The position numbers were made by a program, and so were the translations under genes. The notes under the pieces are model-generated. The model did not search any database, was not told the DNA's origin, and was given only the letters and a program-made list of their open reading frames with translations. A stretch of 7,892 bases of DNA from Candidatus Sulfopaludibacter sp. SbA3 (GTDB taxonomy: Bacteria; Acidobacteriota; Terriglobia; 20CM-2-55-15): assembly GCA_945861845.1 (NCBI GenBank), contig CAMAWS010000135.1, positions 1-7,892 on the forward strand, given 5' to 3'. Shown here one piece after another: positions 1-6,789 of this stretch (its first letter is position 1; every line of letters begins with the position of its first letter).

Positions 1-295
1 ACTCCGCCTCCACGTCGGCCGCATCAATTTCGACACCCGGGAATTGCGCTATCTGGGCTTCGATGAGGTAAACGTCAATCAATTCGCCGAGAATTGCCGA
101 GTCGTCCTTCCTTGCTGTCCCGCCGAGTGCGAGCTGAATACTGCGCTCCTGCCGCACATCGCCCAGAGTGATGATGCGATTCTGCACCACCGCCAGAATG
201 CGATCGATGACCTCTGCGTGCAGCATGGATGCGACGAGAAGGATGCACAGCAAACTGTGGGCGCGGTGCTTCAGCCCCGTGCACAGATCAAACAT
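1..295 (-). CDS. SurA-like periplasmic chaperone / peptidyl-prolyl isomerase, N-terminal part (cut by window edge)
   Basis: This minus-strand frame opens with ATG at 293-295 and stays open for 98 codons to the window edge, so only the N-terminus is present. Residues 1-27 look like a Sec signal peptide (positively charged start, hydrophobic core LLCILLVASML, then HA before the mature start EVIDRILAVV). The mature start matches the usual SurA N-terminal pattern, 'VVDRIVAVVNDEVITLSEV'-like; here it reads EVIDRILAVVQNRIITLGDV. SurA family proteins carry unfolded outer-membrane proteins across the periplasm to BamA; the isomerase domains would lie beyond the edge. The gene lies 88 bases downstream of bamA on the same strand, which fits that role. 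I see no convincing Shine-Dalgarno before the ATG, and an inverted repeat encloses the start codon. The family assignment is good; the exact subfamily cannot be decided from this fragment. Confidence 0.8.
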   Translation of the reverse strand, partial: MFDLCTGLKHRAHSLLCILLVASMLHAEVIDRILAVVQNRIITLGDVRQERSIQLALGGTARKDDSAILGELIDVYLIEAQIAQFPGVEIDAADVEAE

Positions 296-330
296 GAAAT
301 CGTGTTTTCGGACTTTGCGCGGGGCTGAAG
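269..330 (-). repeat. Inverted repeat enclosing the start of the SurA-like gene
   Basis: Plus-strand positions 269-282 (CTTCAGCCCCGTGC) and 317-330 (GCGCGGGGCTGAAG) are reverse complements at 13 of 14 positions, including 11 consecutive pairs. The 34-base loop contains the ATG at 293-295. One arm lies in the 5' leader and the other covers codons 5-9 of the signal peptide. In the messenger the start codon would sit in the loop of a stable stem. The leader arm is itself part of a GC-rich hairpin (321-325 pairs with 335-339) of a kind I associate with dispersed intergenic palindromes in Acidobacteriota. Regulation is inference; the complementarity is seen directly. Confidence 0.6.
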
Positions 331-383
331 GCCCGCCCCCACAGGTCGGCCTAGAGTTGCTCTGGATGTCCATCCGTTGTTCC

Positions 384-3086
384 CTAGAATGCATGGCCGA
401 GTGTGAAAAACACCTGCGTCCTTTCCTCACGCATGCCGTTTGGAAGCAGCTGTGGATTCAAATTAATCCCAAAATCAAGCCGAATTGGTCCAAGTGGAGT
501 CTGGTACCGAAGACCGAAGCCAGTGGTATGCGTAAAGTCTGTCAATCGCACGTCGGAGATTCTGTTGAAAACGTTTCCCGTGTCGTAAAAAACCGCCGCG
601 CCGATATCCGGAATCGGAAGTTTCGACAGCGGTATCCGGTATTCAACGTTTCCAATTACCAGTGCGTTTCCGCCAGTCGGCAAACCTGCTTCATCGAGGT
701 CGAATCCGCGGAGCGTCGTTGAGCCGCCAGCGAAATACCGTTCGCTTATCGGAACACGTTCGGTGCTTCCAAACGTCCGATTCCAGCCAAGACGCACCGA
801 AGTCGCCATTATGCCGATTCCGGCGGGCATATAGAAGGTCGACTGGTTGAAGAGAGATGTAAAGTTGACTTCGGACGCGAGTGCCTTCGTTGCGACCTGA
901 AATGCCGACGTGCTGAACGAGCCGGTCGATGGATTAATAGGATCGTCCCGTCGGTCCCGAATCACTGAACCGCCAATCCGGGCGATCTGAATTACGCCGT
1001 TCTCTTCAGGAACTTTTATGGCCTGCCTGTTATCTCGAACATCGCGGAGATTGACCGTTTGGTAGCTGGTTGTCAGCAAGAGGTTCTGTTGTGGCGACAA
1101 TCGCTTCAACACCTGAACCGAAAAATCGAACCGGTTGGCGTCGAATGAACGCCGTTTCGTGCGTTCGACGAACAGCGACGCGAACCCATCCAGATTCCAG
1201 TTAAACAGCTGGGGCTCCCGGTAGGTTGTCTGGAATCGCTGCTCGCGCCGGCTGCCGCGCAGGCGGAAGCTGATTGAGCGATCCAGTCCCCACAGGTTGT
1301 TGTACGAGAGCTCGATGGTTCCCCGCGCTCCTTCGTATTCCTGAAAACCAAAACCATACGTCACCAGCATCCTGCGTGACTCTTCGACTTGAATCAGCAG
1401 ATTGCGCACGCCGGGCAGATCCTCGTCCAGGGTGACCACGTCCACTCGGGCGAATAAGCCCGTGGCATACAAACGCTGCTGGGCGTCTAGAACGTCTTCC
1501 GGGTTATATGCCGTGTTTGGATAGATCGGACTGTGGCGGAAGATGATCTTGTCTAGAGTGACTTCATTCCCCGAAACGAGAATGGTTCCAATCGTGTAAT
1601 GCCTGCCCTCAGTGATGCGAAACGTGACTTTGACTCCGCGATCGGTCTCAAGCGGCTCCACTGCCGGCTCTATCCGGACATCCGGAAAACCGTTCGAATA
1701 GTAATAGCCAGTGAGTGCGTTACGCGCTTCCTCGACGACAATCGGCGTGTAAATTTCCCCGTCCTTCAGCGGCAAAGTCTCCCGCAGATCCGCCTCCGTC
1801 AGGTCAACATTCCCAACGAACGCGATCGAGCCCACCGGGAGCCGTTCGCCTTCATTAATCTCTATCACCACATCGATCACGTGCTCTTCCTCGGAAAATC
1901 GGCCTGCGACTTCGACGGACTGGAAACCAGCATTCCGATACATGATCTGGATCGCACGGACGTCCCGGTCCAACAGGTCAGTACCGAACCCGCCACGACT
2001 GAGGAATGCTGCAGGGTGGATCTGCATTCGGGCCCTCAGTTCGTCCGCGCTGAAGAAAATGTTTCCGGCGATTCTTACGGTTTCTATGCTGTGCCGCTCG
2101 CCGGGTTCGATGATGTAAATGATCTGCGTTGCATTATCGAAAGGGGCTTCAATGAGTTCGGCGCGGACTGCCGCCTCGAAGTAACCTTCGCGTTGAAGGA
2201 ATCGGTCTATTTCAACGCGTCCCTCCTCAACAAGGTCGGGATCAACGGTGCCTTCTTCGAAAGTTGGCACAAGTTCCCGCAGCCTGTCCGTCGATATTTC
2301 GTAGCCCCGGGCCTCAACAAGGGTGAACGGGCCGGGTTCGACCATGACGTTCAGGTCAACGGCATTTGCCGCCGAATCATAGTTGCGTTGCACTTCTACT
2401 CGCGTGTTCAGGAAGCCCAGGTCGGTGAATTTTGCCCGCAGGCGGGAAATGGCTTCTTCCAGTTTCGCTGCAGCGAAAACCGAACCCGTATCGAGGTCGA
2501 AAAAACCAAGGAGTTCCTCCCGGGAGAATGTTTGTTCTCCTCCCCGTATGCGGACCGACCCGACACTGGCTCTTGACCCGGACTCGGCATTTAAAGTCAC
2601 ACGGACGAGGCGGGTTCTGTCATCGAATTCAAATTCCGGGACGACCTTCGCTCCAAAATATCCCTCAGACCTCAGCAACTCGGCCGCATCCTGGGCAAGG
2701 CGGTCCACGGCAGCATTCGAAAATTTCTCACCCACAGGCAGCCGAAAGTAGCTTGAAATGGATCGTTCGAGGAGAGCCGCAGGACGAAGGCGGAAAGTAC
2801 TGAAGAAATAGTGCCGGCGAACACGGAAAATAATCCGGGTTCCACCGGCACCGGGAGTGGCATCCACCTCAATGAAATTGTAAAGCCCTGTATCGTACAA
2901 GCCCTGGATTGCAGCGCGAATGTTGGCCGAGGTGATGATGTCGCCGACTCTGAGTGGAATTGACGGAGGCGGAGCTTCCGATGGGCCTCCCGCAACCTCC
3001 AGGCTGGCTACGCGGGTTCCATAGTACTGCTGAGCCTCGGCGAACAGAGGCAACAACAGGACGAATATGAGGCCCCTCACGACCAT
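384..3086 (-). CDS. bamA: Outer-membrane protein assembly factor BamA (Omp85 family), seven POTRA domains
   Basis: A 900-residue Omp85 protein that would insert beta-barrel proteins into the outer membrane. Residues 1-18 are a signal peptide (cleavage probably after AEA). Seven POTRA-like repeats can be read, at about 25-92, 93-170, 172-252, 253-329, 330-413, 414-494 and 495-570. Each has the GxxxF/Y helix-strand pattern (YDTGLYNFIEV, SEGYFGAKV, TDLGFLNTRV, REGYFEAAV, RNAGFQSVEV, SNGFPDVRI, ATGLFARVDV). Residues 571-900 form the barrel, with the RDDPINPSTG motif at 713-722, the L6-loop motif LRGF at 792-795 and a C-terminal aromatic beta-signal ending in F900. Escherichia coli BamA is about 810 residues with five POTRAs, so this one is longer at the N-terminal side. 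The start is ATG with GAGGG just upstream. Neighbours are L28 upstream and a SurA-like chaperone downstream. A TamA-like role is less likely given seven POTRAs and the chaperone context. Confidence 0.9.
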   Translation of the reverse strand: MVVRGLIFVLLLPLFAEAQQYYGTRVASLEVAGGPSEAPPPSIPLRVGDIITSANIRAAIQGLYDTGLYNFIEVDATPGAGGTRIIFRVRRHYFFSTFRLRPAALLERSISSYFRLPVGEKFSNAAVDRLAQDAAELLRSEGYFGAKVVPEFEFDDRTRLVRVTLNAESGSRASVGSVRIRGGEQTFSREELLGFFDLDTGSVFAAAKLEEAISRLRAKFTDLGFLNTRVEVQRNYDSAANAVDLNVMVEPGPFTLVEARGYEISTDRLRELVPTFEEGTVDPDLVEEGRVEIDRFLQREGYFEAAVRAELIEAPFDNATQIIYIIEPGERHSIETVRIAGNIFFSADELRARMQIHPAAFLSRGGFGTDLLDRDVRAIQIMYRNAGFQSVEVAGRFSEEEHVIDVVIEINEGERLPVGSIAFVGNVDLTEADLRETLPLKDGEIYTPIVVEEARNALTGYYYSNGFPDVRIEPAVEPLETDRGVKVTFRITEGRHYTIGTILVSGNEVTLDKIIFRHSPIYPNTAYNPEDVLDAQQRLYATGLFARVDVVTLDEDLPGVRNLLIQVEESRRMLVTYGFGFQEYEGARGTIELSYNNLWGLDRSISFRLRGSRREQRFQTTYREPQLFNWNLDGFASLFVERTKRRSFDANRFDFSVQVLKRLSPQQNLLLTTSYQTVNLRDVRDNRQAIKVPEENGVIQIARIGGSVIRDRRDDPINPSTGSFSTSAFQVATKALASEVNFTSLFNQSTFYMPAGIGIMATSVRLGWNRTFGSTERVPISERYFAGGSTTLRGFDLDEAGLPTGGNALVIGNVEYRIPLSKLPIPDIGAAVFYDTGNVFNRISDVRLTDFTHTTGFGLRYQTPLGPIRLDFGINLNPQLLPNGMREERTQVFFTLGHAF

Positions 3087-3098
3087 TTAACCCTCTAG

Positions 3099-3112
3099 CG
3101 CCGAACCCGGCG
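3099..3112 (-). repeat. Small hairpin in the bamA leader
   Basis: CGCCG-AACC-CGGCG forms a perfect 5-bp stem with a 4-base loop, 12 bases before the bamA start codon and just upstream of its GAGGG ribosome-binding site. Its first 12 bases recur at 3453-3464 in the rpmB/chaperone intergenic region. It may affect bamA translation or be chance; no function is shown. Confidence 0.4.
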
Positions 3113-3190
3113 AGCTCCAATCCCACGCTTTAGACCAGCTTATTGGTCAATCGTATAGAGAGTCGCAATTCAAGGGCAATCTTGAGGATG

Positions 3191-3379
3191 TCAGGATGTC
3201 TTAGTGATTCGGCCAGATCGGATGCAGCTTGTGCAAACCCTCATACTCTTGTGGGCTTTGCCCACCACAACGCGGACTCTCTGAAGGTTTGGATTCCAGC
3301 GCCTCTTTGTCAGATTATGGGCGTGGCTTACGCGATGCCCGTAAATTGGACCTTTATCACAAATTTCGCAACGTGCCAT
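3191..3379 (-). CDS. rpmB: 50S ribosomal protein L28, zinc-binding type
   Basis: A 62-residue basic protein that matches L28 from end to end: N-terminal MARCEICDKGP, then VSHAHNLTKRRWNPNLQRVRV (residues 17-37), then CTSCIRSGRI near the end. L28 belongs to the large ribosomal subunit. Two CxxC pairs (C4/C7 and C49/C52) make this the zinc-ribbon form; in many bacteria such forms have cysteine-free paralogues used under zinc limitation. The ATG is preceded by AAGGGGAG about nine bases upstream, a strong ribosome-binding site. The gene is 104 bases upstream of bamA on the same strand, so the two may share a transcript; I see no clear terminator between them. The length is normal for the family. 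Confidence 0.95.
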   Translation of the reverse strand: MARCEICDKGPIYGHRVSHAHNLTKRRWNPNLQRVRVVVGKAHKSMRVCTSCIRSGRITKTS

Positions 3380-3412
3380 GAAGGCGCTCTCCCCTTGGAA
3401 AATTAAGAAAAA

Positions 3413-3418
3413 AGTATA
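3413..3418 (-). promoter_or_regulatory. Probable -10 element of the rpmB promoter
   Basis: On the minus strand TATACT is preceded by TGT, giving an extended -10 (TGnTATACT). Transcription would start near 3406 and leave a leader of about 26 bases before the rpmB ATG, holding the AAGGGGAG ribosome-binding site. No good -35 is seen at 16-18 bases. This is a sequence match only. Confidence 0.5.
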
Positions 3419-3498
3419 ACATAGGCGGAATTCTCCAGTCTCACCCCTAATTCGCCGAACCCGGGTTTAGCGGGGACTCCACGGAATTCCCACTATGT

Positions 3499-3504
3499 TA
3501 GAAT
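3499..3504 (+). promoter_or_regulatory. Probable -10 element of the chaperone lipoprotein promoter
   Basis: TAGAAT (five of six matches to TATAAT) preceded by TGT forms an extended -10. A start site near 3511 would leave about 27 bases to the GTG at 3538 but only about nine to the in-frame ATG at 3520, which favours the GTG. No clear -35 is present. Confidence 0.45.
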
Positions 3505-3525
3505 GACGGCTATTCTTCAATGCAA

Positions 3526-3531
3526 AGGGAG
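3526..3531 (+). promoter_or_regulatory. Ribosome-binding site that sets the GTG start at 3538
   Basis: AGGGAG lies six bases before the GTG at 3538. It falls inside the reading frame if the ATG at 3520 were used, and that ATG has no Shine-Dalgarno. Starting at GTG also gives a clean lipoprotein-like signal peptide. Confidence 0.7.
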
Positions 3532-3537
3532 CTTTCA

Positions 3538-4572
3538 GTGAAACTTTTGATCATTTTAGCGCTGCTCGCCGGCTCGTTAGTAACGGCCTCCTGCAGCTCC
3601 AACGAATCAGCTTCAGCCGACGTGGTGGCCCGCGTTAACGGAAAAGACATCACGACCGCCGAACTGGATAAGCAGTTTCAGTCCAGGGTAAGCGGCGCCG
3701 AGCAGCAGCCGGCAGCGGAAGAAGTCCCGGAACTCAAGCTTCAACTCCTTAGCCAGATGATTAATGACCAGATCCTTCTGGCGCTGGCTGGCGAAGCGGC
3801 CCTTACCGCCACCGATGCCGAAGTGGATGTGAAGTTTAACGAATTCAAGGGCCAGTATACCGAGGAAAAGTTTCAGGAACTTCTGGCTCAACAGAAAACG
3901 ACGGTAGAGGACATCAAGGCCGAGCTGCGCAAGACGATCACCCTCGACAAACTGGTCAACAAGGAAATCACGTCGAAGATTTCTGTATCTGAAGCCGAAA
4001 TCAAGGGCTTCTACGACAAGAACAAGGCAAGCTTCAATCTGCCCGAAAGCTATCGCATAGCGCACATTCTTGTGACTCCCGTTGTGGATCCCGCCGTTCA
4101 AAACACCCAAAAAGACGACGCCAAGACCCCTGCAGAAGCACAGCAGAAAGCACAGCGGCTCCTTCGGCAGATCCAGGGCGGCGCAGAGTTCGCGACAGTC
4201 GCCCAGCAGTTCTCCGAAGATCCCACTTCGGCGCCAAACGGAGGAGACTTGAGTTTCCAGCCTTTGCAGGCGCTTGAAGGCATTGATCCCCGGCTGACGC
4301 AGGTGGTTCAACGGATGAAACCGGGCGAAACCTTTCCACAGGTCGTGGAAACCCGATTTGGATACCACGTCGTCAAATTGATCGAAAGGGACGCCGGCGG
4401 ACAGAAGGATTTGACCGACCCCCGGGTTCAGGCCGATGTGCGGCAGGTAATCTTCAATCGCAAGGACCAGACACTGAAGGCAGCATTTTCAGAAACTATC
4501 CGGAACAAAGCTGAGATTTCGAATTTTCTCGCCCAGCGGATGCTCGAAAGCGCCGGTCAGGTACAGCCCTAG
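3538..4572 (+). CDS. SurA/PrsA-like peptidyl-prolyl isomerase, predicted lipoprotein
   Basis: Predicted periplasmic parvulin-type foldase of 344 residues from the GTG start. Residues 1-18 are a lipoprotein signal (MKLLIILALLAGSLVTAS) followed by C19. The lipobox VTASC is slightly weak because T rather than L stands at -3. The SurA-type N-terminal helical region spans about 27-150 (VVARVNGKDITTAELDKQF, then ELKLQLLSQMINDQILLALA). A single rotamase domain spans about 171-284, with the hallmarks YRIAHILV, FATVAQQFSEDPTSAPNGGDL and ETRFGYHVVKLIE. This layout is shared with PrsA and with short SurA-like proteins of diderms. The gene diverges from rpmB-bamA and converges on the carboxylase operon, with a large palindrome between. 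A role in feeding or folding envelope proteins beside BamA is inference from context. An extra start at ATG 3520 would add six residues and has less support. Confidence 0.88.
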   Translation: MKLLIILALLAGSLVTASCSSNESASADVVARVNGKDITTAELDKQFQSRVSGAEQQPAAEEVPELKLQLLSQMINDQILLALAGEAALTATDAEVDVKFNEFKGQYTEEKFQELLAQQKTTVEDIKAELRKTITLDKLVNKEITSKISVSEAEIKGFYDKNKASFNLPESYRIAHILVTPVVDPAVQNTQKDDAKTPAEAQQKAQRLLRQIQGGAEFATVAQQFSEDPTSAPNGGDLSFQPLQALEGIDPRLTQVVQRMKPGETFPQVVETRFGYHVVKLIERDAGGQKDLTDPRVQADVRQVIFNRKDQTLKAAFSETIRNKAEISNFLAQRMLESAGQVQP

Positions 4573-4579
4573 GAAAAAG

Positions 4580-4645
4580 GGGAGATCCGGGGACAGACTC
4601 CGAATTCTGCAGTTCAAGAATTCGGAGTCTGTCCCCGGATCTCCC
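4580..4645. repeat. Perfect 29-bp palindrome between convergent genes, REP-like element and likely terminator
   Basis: Positions 4580-4608 and 4617-4645 are exact reverse complements (29 of 29), with the loop GCAGTTCA at 4609-4616. The arm includes GGGGACAGACTCCGAATTC, a core I recall from the REP-like palindromes that accompany RAYT (REP-associated tyrosine) transposases; no transposase gene is in this window. It fills the gap between the chaperone stop (4570-4572) and the biotin-carrier stop (4647-4649). Read on the minus strand, the stem is followed by CCTTTTTCC, so it can act as an intrinsic terminator for the carboxylase operon. On the plus strand it lacks a T-run. Confidence 0.9.
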
Positions 4646-4646
4646 T

Positions 4647-5150
4647 TCACTCGATAGCCGCCAGCAAATCACCCGCACTGACCGCAGCGCCCTCACTCAC
4701 AGCGAGCTTGCGCACCGTTCCTTTTTTTGGCGACTTGATCTCATTCTGCATCTTCATCGCTTCCATGACGACGAGGCCCTGATTTGCTTCGACCTCGGCG
4801 TTTTCGGTCACAAGAACCTTCACGATTTTTCCGGGCATCGGAGCTCGTATCTCGATTGCACCATCTTGTCCGTGGTGAGCGGCACGCCGCAGGGCGGTGC
4901 GGGAATCCACGATCTCGATCGGAACCCTGGAACGTCCAATGGATACGACATAGCCTTCCGCACTTTCGATCACTGCGATCTCGAACGACCTGTTTTCCCG
5001 GATAAACGAGTACAGTCCCGGTTCAACCTCTTGTCCTTCCACCACGTAAGTGCGGCCGCCAATGCGAGCTTCAATACGTCCAGGGAAATCCGAGGCGCGG
5101 TTCAACTCGACTTCGACGCGTTCACCCTGAATGATTGCCGTGTACTTCAT
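4647..5150 (-). CDS. Biotin-carrier subunit of an acyl-CoA carboxylase (BT-like region plus biotinyl domain)
   Basis: A 167-residue protein that carries covalently bound biotin and moves the carboxyl group from biotin carboxylase to the carboxyltransferase. The C-terminal biotinyl domain (about 99-167) has APMPGKI at 103-109 and the biotinylation motif EAMKM at 130-134, with K133 the modified lysine. The first 85 residues (MKYTAIIQGERVEVEL, RTYVVEGQEV, RSRVPIEI) resemble the linker/BT region found between the two catalytic parts of propionyl-CoA carboxylase alpha chains, not the AccB N-terminus. The start is ATG at 5148-5150, overlapping the upstream stop as ATGA, which suggests translational coupling. 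A longer frame from 5189 would overlap the upstream gene by more and has less support. The carboxylase's substrate, acetyl- or propionyl-CoA, cannot be told from here. Confidence 0.9.
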   Translation of the reverse strand: MKYTAIIQGERVEVELNRASDFPGRIEARIGGRTYVVEGQEVEPGLYSFIRENRSFEIAVIESAEGYVVSIGRSRVPIEIVDSRTALRRAAHHGQDGAIEIRAPMPGKIVKVLVTENAEVEANQGLVVMEAMKMQNEIKSPKKGTVRKLAVSEGAAVSAGDLLAAIE

Positions 5151-6649
5151 CTGCGCCGGAGCGATCGAATACGGCCCGATGTCTTCCACGGGCTCTCGGT
5201 AGGTTTGCCGGCCTGAAGAATGGGCGCCGACTGTTGGGCGTAATGAAGCGCTGCCGCAAGTACCGCCAGATCCTGCTCGACGCCCGAGATCCTGGATTCA
5301 GGGTCGCGGCTCTCAAGCCAGCGCTCGATGAAACCGGTATCCATCTCGCCTCGCTTGAAATTGGGATGTTCCAGTATCTCCGAAAAAAACGATATGTTCG
5401 TCTTGATACCCTCAACCCGATATTCGCGCAACGCCCGCTTCATTCTTTCCAGCGCTTCATCGCGAGTCGCACCCCAGGCCGCAAGTTTAGAGATGAGAGG
5501 ATCGTAGTCGATCGGCACGGTCCAACCCTCGTACACGCCGCTGTCATCGCGAATTCCAGGGCCCGCGGGAGTGCGCAGGAAATGAATCTTTCCCGGCGAC
5601 GGGAAAAAATTGTTCTCCGGATCTTCTGCATAGATGCGGCACTCTATGGCAGATCCCCGCAAGACAACGTCTTGCTGGAGAAATGACAGCTTCTCACCTG
5701 CCGCGATCCTGATCTGCTGCTTCACGAGGTCGATGCCGGTTACCATCTCCGTCACGGGGTGTTCGACCTGGAGCCGCGTGTTCATTTCGAGGAAATAGAA
5801 CCTGCGATCTCGATCCACCAGGAATTCCACAGTTCCCGCATTGTGGTAATTCGCGGCCTTGACGACTCTCAGCGCCGCATCGCCCATGCGCGCCCTCATT
5901 TCCGCGTCCACAAGCGGCGAAGGGCACTCTTCGATGACTTTCTGATGGCGGCGCTGGATCGTGCACTCCCGCTCGCCCAGATAAACCGCGTTTCCGTGAA
6001 GATCCGCCAGAACCTGGATCTCAATATGCCGCGGCCGCTCCACGAATTTCTCGATGTAGACGGTGTCGTCGCCAAAAGCCGAAAGAGCTTCCGAGCGGGT
6101 GTTCCGCAGGGCGCTCGACATCTCTGGTTCGGATTTGACGAACCGCAGTCCCTTGCCACCTCCGCCCGCCGAGGCCTTGATCATGACCGGATAGCCAATC
6201 GACGACGCAATACGAAGAGCTTCTTCCTCTGATGCAACAGGATCCAGCGTGCCCGGCACCATCTCGACGCCATATTGGGAAACCGTTCGCCTGGATTCCA
6301 CTTTGGATCCCATCAAAGCTATGGATTCCGGCGATGGCCCGATAAACGTGACGCCGGCATCGACGCACGCTTTCGCGAACGAGGAATTTTCGGCGAGAAA
6401 TCCGTAGCCCGGATGAACTGCGTCGGCCCTGGAACGCAGGGCAACATCGATGAGCTTCTCTATTACGAGATAACTTTCACGGGATGGCGCCGGGCCAATC
6501 GCGTAAGCCTCGTCCGCCATTCGAACATGCAGTGCGCCGCGGTCTGCTTCCGAATAGACCGCTACCGTCGGTATTCCCATCTCGCGGCATGCGCGAATCA
6601 CGCGTACCGCAATCTCGCCTCGATTGGCGATCAGGATCTTGCTGAACAT
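5147..6649 (-). CDS. accC: Biotin carboxylase subunit of acetyl-/propionyl-CoA carboxylase
   Basis: A 500-residue ATP-grasp enzyme that carboxylates biotin with ATP and bicarbonate. The N-terminal domain starts MFSKILIANRGEIAVRVIRA. The glycine-rich ATP loop AGGGGKG is at 161-167, QRRHQK at 232-237 and EMNTRLQVEHP at 288-298, and ECRIYAEDP starts at 336. Residues K116, E288, N290, R292, E296 and R338 fall at the numbers known for E. coli AccC. The enzyme core is complete by about residue 445; a tail of about 55 residues (RISGVEQDLAVLAAALHYAQQ onward) resembles the linker of alpha chains in which the carrier is fused. With the next gene (ATGA overlap) it forms a split alpha chain. The ATG at 6649 is chosen over an in-frame TTG at 6685 because it gives the conserved N-terminus. 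No clear promoter lies in the 140 bases upstream, which hold an attC-like element. Confidence 0.95.
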   Translation of the reverse strand: MFSKILIANRGEIAVRVIRACREMGIPTVAVYSEADRGALHVRMADEAYAIGPAPSRESYLVIEKLIDVALRSRADAVHPGYGFLAENSSFAKACVDAGVTFIGPSPESIALMGSKVESRRTVSQYGVEMVPGTLDPVASEEEALRIASSIGYPVMIKASAGGGGKGLRFVKSEPEMSSALRNTRSEALSAFGDDTVYIEKFVERPRHIEIQVLADLHGNAVYLGERECTIQRRHQKVIEECPSPLVDAEMRARMGDAALRVVKAANYHNAGTVEFLVDRDRRFYFLEMNTRLQVEHPVTEMVTGIDLVKQQIRIAAGEKLSFLQQDVVLRGSAIECRIYAEDPENNFFPSPGKIHFLRTPAGPGIRDDSGVYEGWTVPIDYDPLISKLAAWGATRDEALERMKRALREYRVEGIKTNISFFSEILEHPNFKRGEMDTGFIERWLESRDPESRISGVEQDLAVLAAALHYAQQSAPILQAGKPTESPWKTSGRIRSLRRR

Positions 6650-6679
6650 CAGTAGTGTCCCAGCGCCTTGAAGGACAGC

Positions 6680-6749
6680 GCCCAACGGTCATTGGAATTC
6701 GCCATGTCAGGTCGGCTGAAGGCTGAAATCGGTCCTAATTTGCCTGGGC
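6680..6749 (-). other. Degenerate attC-like recombination site (putative)
   Basis: On the minus strand this 70-base element ends in GTTGGGC (6686-6680), a full match to the attC R' consensus GTTRRRY. Its 5' end is GCCCAGG, where RYYYAAC is expected, so the AAC is lost. The ends pair (GCCCA with TGGGC). Inside, ATT-GGA-ATT-GCC on the 5' arm pairs with GGC-AAT-TCC-AAT on the 3' arm, with extra bases on the 5' arm, and TCAG pairs with CTGA near the tip around CCGAC. It starts 40 bases after the DUF5615 stop codon, where a cassette attC would be expected. The structure is imperfect and could be chance. Confidence 0.45.
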
Positions 6750-6789
6750 TGCTCACAGTCGGCCAGACTCAGATGCGCCAGATTGCGTT

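Noticed and set aside
168..722. 184-codon plus-strand frame across the bamA 3' end
   Set aside because: Overlaps both the SurA-like start and the bamA barrel coding region; low-complexity arginine/serine-rich translation typical of antisense frames.
1599..2576. Long open frame of 325 codons on the plus strand
   Set aside because: It lies wholly opposite bamA, whose protein has clear POTRA repeats; the plus-strand translation resembles nothing.
3132..3147. Hairpin GACCA/TGGTC between rpmB and bamA as a terminator
   Set aside because: Only five pairs and no T-run after it on the minus strand, so too weak to call.
3520..3537. ATG at 3520 as start of the isomerase lipoprotein
   Set aside because: No ribosome-binding site precedes it, whereas AGGGAG sits six bases before the GTG at 3538, which also gives a cleaner signal peptide.
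3613..4368. 251-codon minus-strand frame
   Set aside because: Shadow of the isomerase lipoprotein gene, which has a signal peptide and conserved rotamase motifs.
6650..6685. TTG at 6685 as start of the biotin carboxylase
   Set aside because: Adds 12 residues before the conserved MFSKILIANRGEIA start and begins exactly at the R' box of the attC-like element.
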